Shown here one piece after another: positions 60,430-64,000 of a stretch of DNA of 64,000 nt. Each line of letters starts with the position of its first letter. Position 1 is the first letter of the stretch. The position numbers and the translations under genes were made by a program. A model generated the notes under the pieces. It made no database searches and was not told where the DNA came from. It saw only the letters and a list, made by a program, of their open reading frames with translations. Origin of the DNA: an uncultured Acidobacteriota bacterium (GTDB taxonomy: Bacteria; Acidobacteriota; Vicinamibacteria; Fen-336); contig CADEEV010000023.1 of NCBI GenBank assembly GCA_902826455.1, positions 1 through 64,000 of the forward strand. Reading direction: 5' to 3'.

Positions 60430-61520
60430 GCGGCTTCGCGGCCGTCGTCTTGTTCTTCACCGTACCCGCCTGGGCGGGGAGCCTGCCCGACGCGCAGGTG
60501 AAGGCCATCGAAGCGGCGGTCGCCGAGATGCAGACGGCGACGCGGGTGCCGGGCCTGAGCGTCGCGATCGCCCTCGACGGCGAGGTTCGCTACGCCCAGG
60601 GCTTCGGCCTCGCGGACGCCGAGAACCAGGTTCCGGTCACCCCGGACACCGTCTTCCGTCTCGCCTCGATCTCGAAGCCGATCACGGCCATCGCGGCGCT
60701 GCAGCTCGCCGAGGCCGGCAGGCTCGACCTCGACGCCGACGTCCGGCGCTACGTCCCCAGCTTTCCCAGGAAGCCCTGGACGGTCACGACGCGCCTGCTG
60801 CTCGCCCACCTCGGCGGCATCCGCCACTACCAGGACGGCGAGTTCGGGTCCGACCCGGTCGACGGGCGGCCGGTCGGCGAGGGCATCCGGCGCTTCGCGA
60901 CCCTGCTCGAGGGCCTCGACGTCTTCAAGGACGACCCCCTGATCGCCGAGCCCGGCACCCGCTTCAACTACACGACCCACGGCTACACGCTGGTCGGCTG
61001 CGTGGTCGAGGCCGCCTCGGGCGAGCGCTTCCTTACTTATCTGAAGAAGCGGATCTTCGACCCGGCGGGAATGACAGCCGCCCGGGACGACGACGGCGAG
61101 GCCCTGATCCCCCATCGGGCCCTGGGCTATCGGATGACGGCGGCCGGGGCGCTCCGCAACTCCGAGCTCGCCGACACGAGCTACAAGATCCCCGGCGGGG
61201 GCCTGGTGGCCACCGCGTCCGACCTGGCGCGGCTTGGCATCGCTCTCCTCGACGGCAGGCTGCTCCGGCCCGAGACCCGCGCGGCCGCCTTCACGAGGCA
61301 ATCGACCAAGACCGGCCGGGCCATCGGGTACGGCCTCGGCTGGAACGTCGCCCAGCGCGACGGCCGCCGCGAGATCTCCCACACGGGCGGGCAGCCGCGC
61401 GTGGCGACGGTCCTCTACATGAGGCCGGACCAGAGGGTCGTGGCCGTGGTCCTGACCAACCTCGAGGGAGCCGGACCGGCGGCGCTCGCCCGCCGGATCT
61501 CCGACATCGTGCGGCCCTAG
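60417..61520 (+). CDS. Secreted serine hydrolase (class C beta-lactamase-like)
   Basis: 367 residues from TTG 60417, overlapping the top6A end by 13 bases. This start yields a clean signal peptide (MARVGGFAAVVLFFTVPAWA|GS). The catalytic SxxK is in RLASISKPITAIAAL. The usual YxN reads YTT (RFNYTTHGYTLVG), and the third motif is SHTGGQPRV in place of KTG. This pattern fits esterases and D-aminopeptidase-like members of the family better than true beta-lactamases. It is co-transcribed with topoisomerase VI, with no obvious functional link. Confidence 0.88.
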   Translation: MARVGGFAAVVLFFTVPAWAGSLPDAQVKAIEAAVAEMQTATRVPGLSVAIALDGEVRYAQGFGLADAENQVPVTPDTVFRLASISKPITAIAALQLAEAGRLDLDADVRRYVPSFPRKPWTVTTRLLLAHLGGIRHYQDGEFGSDPVDGRPVGEGIRRFATLLEGLDVFKDDPLIAEPGTRFNYTTHGYTLVGCVVEAASGERFLTYLKKRIFDPAGMTAARDDDGEALIPHRALGYRMTAAGALRNSELADTSYKIPGGGLVATASDLARLGIALLDGRLLRPETRAAAFTRQSTKTGRAIGYGLGWNVAQRDGRREISHTGGQPRVATVLYMRPDQRVVAVVLTNLEGAGPAALARRISDIVRP

Positions 61521-61549
61521 CGCCACGCCGCGCGCGGCCATCGTGGCGC
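61520..61549 (+). terminator. Hairpin after the serine hydrolase gene
   Basis: A perfect 8-bp stem GCGCCACG / CGTGGCGC with a 14-base GC-rich loop begins at the last base of the TAG stop. There is no U-tract. It probably ends or protects the topoisomerase VI-hydrolase transcript. Confidence 0.4.
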
Positions 61550-61708
61550 GCCGGCCACTGCCCTCCGCGCGTTCGCGACTGCGTTTCGAACAAAGCCCCG
61601 GATGGCGCCGTATTTCCACTCGACAGCGAGCGTCCGCGCGCTGGCATTCCGATTGCTACGTCGCTGTGCGGGGGCCGTACCCGGAACTCACGAAGGAGAT
61701 CGAGCGAC

Positions 61709-61909
61709 ATGTCCCGCAACCTGAAGTACCTCGGCATCGCGCTGGCGGGCAGCGCGGTGGGCGCCATCGTCGGCCTGCTGACGGCGCCGGCCTCGGGCCG
61801 TGAAACCCGCCGCAAGCTCGCGCGCGAGCTCGGCGACCAGAAGGACGCGCTGCTGCGCAGCGGTCAGCGCGCCGCGTCGGGCGCCGCCAGCTACCTGCGC
61901 GCCAGCTAG
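61709..61909 (+). CDS. YtxH-like small membrane protein
   Basis: 66 residues: a glycine-rich transmembrane segment (YLGIALAGSAVGAIVGLLTAP) followed by SGRETRRKLARELGDQ, the YtxH/gas-vesicle-like signature. These proteins are often induced by envelope or general stress. AAGGAG Shine-Dalgarno at 61692-61697. It stands alone, ended by a strong terminator hairpin at 61924. Confidence 0.85.
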   Translation: MSRNLKYLGIALAGSAVGAIVGLLTAPASGRETRRKLARELGDQKDALLRSGQRAASGAASYLRAS

Positions 61910-61923
61910 TTCCGCGCAGCCGG

Positions 61924-61954
61924 ACGGGCTCAGCCACCCGGGCTGAGCCCGTTT
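61924..61954 (+). terminator. Intrinsic terminator of the ytxH-like gene
   Basis: A perfect 12-bp stem ACGGGCTCAGCC / GGCTGAGCCCGT with loop ACCCG is followed by a short TTC run, 15 bases after the stop codon. Confidence 0.75.
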
Positions 61955-62159
61955 CGGGAATCGTCGGGCTTCCGTCGCCGCTCGCGATCGCAAGGGTCGC
62001 GGCACGCCCCGTTTCACGTCGCGCTCCGTCCGGAGCCCGCAACGGGCTATGGTAAAGTGGGTTCTCCAGGCTGCAGCGCCGAGCCCGCGCGCAGCCGCAA
62101 CAACATCCTTCGGAGTCTCCAGAAGCTTTTCCTTCCCTAGCGAAGGGGGCGCGACGAGC

Positions 62160-63092
62160 ATGTCCAGCGCGGCGAAGAACAAGAAGAAGAGCCCAGCGAA
62201 GAAGGCCCAGACAAAGGCGAAAGTGACAACCAAGAAGATCGCGAAGACGACGAAGCCGGCCAAGGCGCCGGCGAAGGCCGTGACGAAACCCGCGGTGGCG
62301 AAGCCGGCTCCCGCCAAACCCGCTCCGGCTCCTCTCAAGGCGACGCCGGCGCCCCTGGTCACGGCGAAGCCGGCACTGACGAAGCCGCTCAAGACTCCGG
62401 GCAAGGGCAGCGTTCCGATCAAGGCCGTGACGCTCCTGCCGGTGGCGCCGGGCACCGTGGTCAAGCCGGCGACGAAGCCGCCGAAGCGCTCCTCGCGCAA
62501 GAGCGCCTTGTCGCAGCGCCGCGGTCCCGACGGCCAGCTCTTCGTCCCGGGCGACCTGCTCATCCCGGGCGGCCCCAAGGACGCCGACGAGCTGCAGTAC
62601 TTCTTCCGCGGCTGCGCGGCGTCCGAGCACCAGGGCCTCGAGCCCGGCGTCGAGGAAGTCGTGGCGAAGCGCGGCGGGGACGCCACCCACCGGCCCGAGA
62701 TCCTGAAGCACGCGACGGCCATGACCCTGCGCTTCGACTCGGGCTCGATCGAGCCCGTGCTGCCCACCCGCTCGGCCACCGCGCGCCGCACGTTCCAGAC
62801 GGTGATCGAGCGCGCCAAGCATCGCCGCCGCGAGATCGGCGCGTTCATGCGCGGCCTGGACATGGGGCGCACCGAGACGTCCCACATGGACTCCCACGGC
62901 GAGGCGAGCCTGCAGAGCCTCATGGAGTGGGCGGCGCGCCTCGAGAACCTCGCGGAGGCCGACGAGCCCGAGCAGGCCGACTACATGCAGTTCCACCGGG
63001 TCCTCGACCAGCTCGACAACACCACCGAGGCGCTCATCATCGACGTGGAGCTGACGTTGCGGCGGCTCCGCGATCGCACCCGGACCCACTAG
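62160..63092 (+). CDS. Unknown protein with histone-H1-like basic N-terminal tail
   Basis: 310 residues from ATG 62160 (GAAGGGGGC upstream). Residues 1-120 are Lys/Ala/Pro repeats (NKKKSPAKKAQTKAKVTTKK, PAKAPAKAVTKP and similar) like bacterial histone-H1-type or RNA polymerase-associated tails, suggesting nucleic-acid binding. Residues about 125-310 form a folded domain, mostly helical (RRTFQTVIERAKHRRREIGAFMRGLD, SLQSLMEWAARLENLAEADEP, VLDQLDNTTEALIIDVELTLRRL). I do not recognise it. It carries a single Cys (FFRGCAAS). The next gene starts five bases after its stop, so the two may work together. Confidence 0.75.
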   Translation: MSSAAKNKKKSPAKKAQTKAKVTTKKIAKTTKPAKAPAKAVTKPAVAKPAPAKPAPAPLKATPAPLVTAKPALTKPLKTPGKGSVPIKAVTLLPVAPGTVVKPATKPPKRSSRKSALSQRRGPDGQLFVPGDLLIPGGPKDADELQYFFRGCAASEHQGLEPGVEEVVAKRGGDATHRPEILKHATAMTLRFDSGSIEPVLPTRSATARRTFQTVIERAKHRRREIGAFMRGLDMGRTETSHMDSHGEASLQSLMEWAARLENLAEADEPEQADYMQFHRVLDQLDNTTEALIIDVELTLRRLRDRTRTH

Positions 63093-63096
63093 GACG

Positions 63097-63981
63097 TTGG
63101 CGGACACGCCGCCGCAGGAGCCCGGAGAGGAGAGCCAGGAGCCGCGTCAGACGACGCCGTTCCTGGTGCTGCAGTTCTTCATCTTCCCCATGGCGATCGT
63201 GGCCGTGTGCGTCACGGTGTTCGTGGTCTTCGGCCTGATCGCTTCCGAAGGCAAGTCCGCCCGCGACTACCTCGGCGAGGTCCGCTCCGGCGGCGCCAAC
63301 CGCCGCTGGCAGGCGGCCTTCGAGCTCTCGAAGGTGCTCCAGGGCAAGAAGGACGCGGCGCTCTCCGACCCGAAGTTCGTCGGCGAGGCCGTGGCGCTCT
63401 TCAAGGAGTCGGGCAACGACGACCCGCGCGTCCGGCGCTACCTCGCGCTCGCGCTGGGCCGCCTCGGCGATCGCTCGGCCGTGCCCGCGCTGCGCGAGGC
63501 CCTCGATCCCAACGCCCCGGACTCCGAGACGGTGATCTACGCGATCTGGGCGCTCGGAGTGATCGGGGATCCCGCGGCCGTGCCCGACCTGCTGCGCTTC
63601 GCCGCGAGCGAGGATCCCGGCTACCGCAAGGCGGCGGTCCACTCCCTCGGTGCCTTCCCCGATCCCGCCGCACAGGCGGCGGTGGTGACGGCGCTCTCGG
63701 ACGCCGTGGCCGACGTGCGTTGGAACGCGGCGATCTCCCTCGGCCATCGCGGCGACCCCGCCGCCGTGCCGGTGCTGCTGCAGATGCTCGACCGCGCCGC
63801 GCTCGCGAAGGCGACCGACGTGTCTCCCGCGCAGGCCGAGGACGCGACGCTCTCGGCGATCGCCGCGGCGGCGCGCCTCGACGACGCCGCGATCCGCGCC
63901 TCTCTCGAGACGCTGCGCGAGAAGGATCCGAGCCTGCGGATCCGCGAAGCCGCGCGCGAGGCGCTCGCCGCGAAGCGCTGA
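63097..63981 (+). CDS. Membrane-anchored HEAT-repeat protein
   Basis: 294 residues from TTG 63097. A Pro/Glu-rich N-terminus is followed by one transmembrane helix (about 22-49, FLVLQFFIFPMAIVAVCVTVFVVFGLI). HEAT/PBS-lyase repeats then continue to the end: DDPRVRRYLALALGRLGDRSAVPALREAL, YAIWALGVIGDPAAVPDLLRFA, DVRWNAAISLGHRGDPAAVPVLLQML. It is a protein-interaction scaffold, probably facing the periplasm or cytoplasm depending on topology. Spacing of four bases from the H1-tail gene implies one operon. Confidence 0.82.
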   Translation: MADTPPQEPGEESQEPRQTTPFLVLQFFIFPMAIVAVCVTVFVVFGLIASEGKSARDYLGEVRSGGANRRWQAAFELSKVLQGKKDAALSDPKFVGEAVALFKESGNDDPRVRRYLALALGRLGDRSAVPALREALDPNAPDSETVIYAIWALGVIGDPAAVPDLLRFAASEDPGYRKAAVHSLGAFPDPAAQAAVVTALSDAVADVRWNAAISLGHRGDPAAVPVLLQMLDRAALAKATDVSPAQAEDATLSAIAAAARLDDAAIRASLETLREKDPSLRIREAAREALAAKR

Positions 63982-64000
63982 AGCCGTCGCCGAACGCGAC

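Overview
The window is very GC-rich and densely packed, and it comes from a Gram-negative (diderm) bacterium. Supporting genes are a LolB-like lipoprotein, ADP-heptose/LPS genes, a Wza-type exporter, porins and a TonB-dependent receptor. SpoVG, a class II (B12-dependent) ribonucleotide reductase, a complete topoisomerase VI and a giant secreted protein built of carboxypeptidase-regulatory-like repeats suggest Acidobacteriota (for example a Thermoanaerobaculia-like lineage). That placement is inference; no rRNA is present. I see no insertion sequence, prophage, CRISPR array or rRNA.

Region 1 (1-7014, minus strand) is a conserved housekeeping block read TPR protein - lolB-like - ispE - spoVG - tRNA-Gln - prs - rplY - pth - rpsF. 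The lolB-ispE-tRNA-prs-rplY-pth order is the familiar proteobacterial one. Region 2 (7177-15208, plus) is an envelope cluster: Trm112-like protein, O-antigen ligase, sulfatase-fold lipoprotein with an altered active site, heptose-7-P kinase, geranylgeranyl-reductase-type flavoprotein and a secreted M28 peptidase. Region 3 (15171-28943, minus) is one uninterrupted 13.8-kb gene for a 4,590-residue secreted protein. It carries three copies of an unrecognised ~240-residue module. Region 4 (29155-33832) holds a small lipoprotein, an exopolysaccharide export trio (Wza, outer-membrane barrel, GT-C glycosyltransferase) and a DinB protein.

Region 5 (33961-38104, plus) is an AraC regulator, a GH172 (DUF2961) glycosidase fused to HEAT repeats, and a porin: a plausible carbohydrate-use unit. 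Region 6 (38108-44978, minus) is a tightly overlapped nine-gene operon. It encodes a 50-residue protein, a transglutaminase-like protein without its cysteine, two ABC-2 ATPase/permease pairs, a secreted unknown, a TerB-like protein and a GYF-AIM24 protein. Region 7 (45299-48515, minus) is nrdJ plus a coupled partner. A pair of NrdR-box-like sites (31 bp apart) lies upstream of nrdJ, and a second pair (32 bp apart, one site degenerate) lies at the ABC operon promoter. This hints that both units share a regulator.

Region 8 (48861-57176) contains GNAT, TetR, a GcvT-family protein, a TonB receptor - YfiR - hybrid kinase signalling operon and tryptophan 2,3-dioxygenase. Region 9 (57275-63981, plus) has topoisomerase VI B and A overlapping a serine hydrolase, then a YtxH protein, a protein with a histone-H1-like tail, and a HEAT-repeat membrane protein. 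Many genes are coupled by ATGA/GTGA/TGATG overlaps, three appear to start at CTG beside the preceding stop codon, and TAGAAT-like -10 elements often sit within about 15 bases of start codons.
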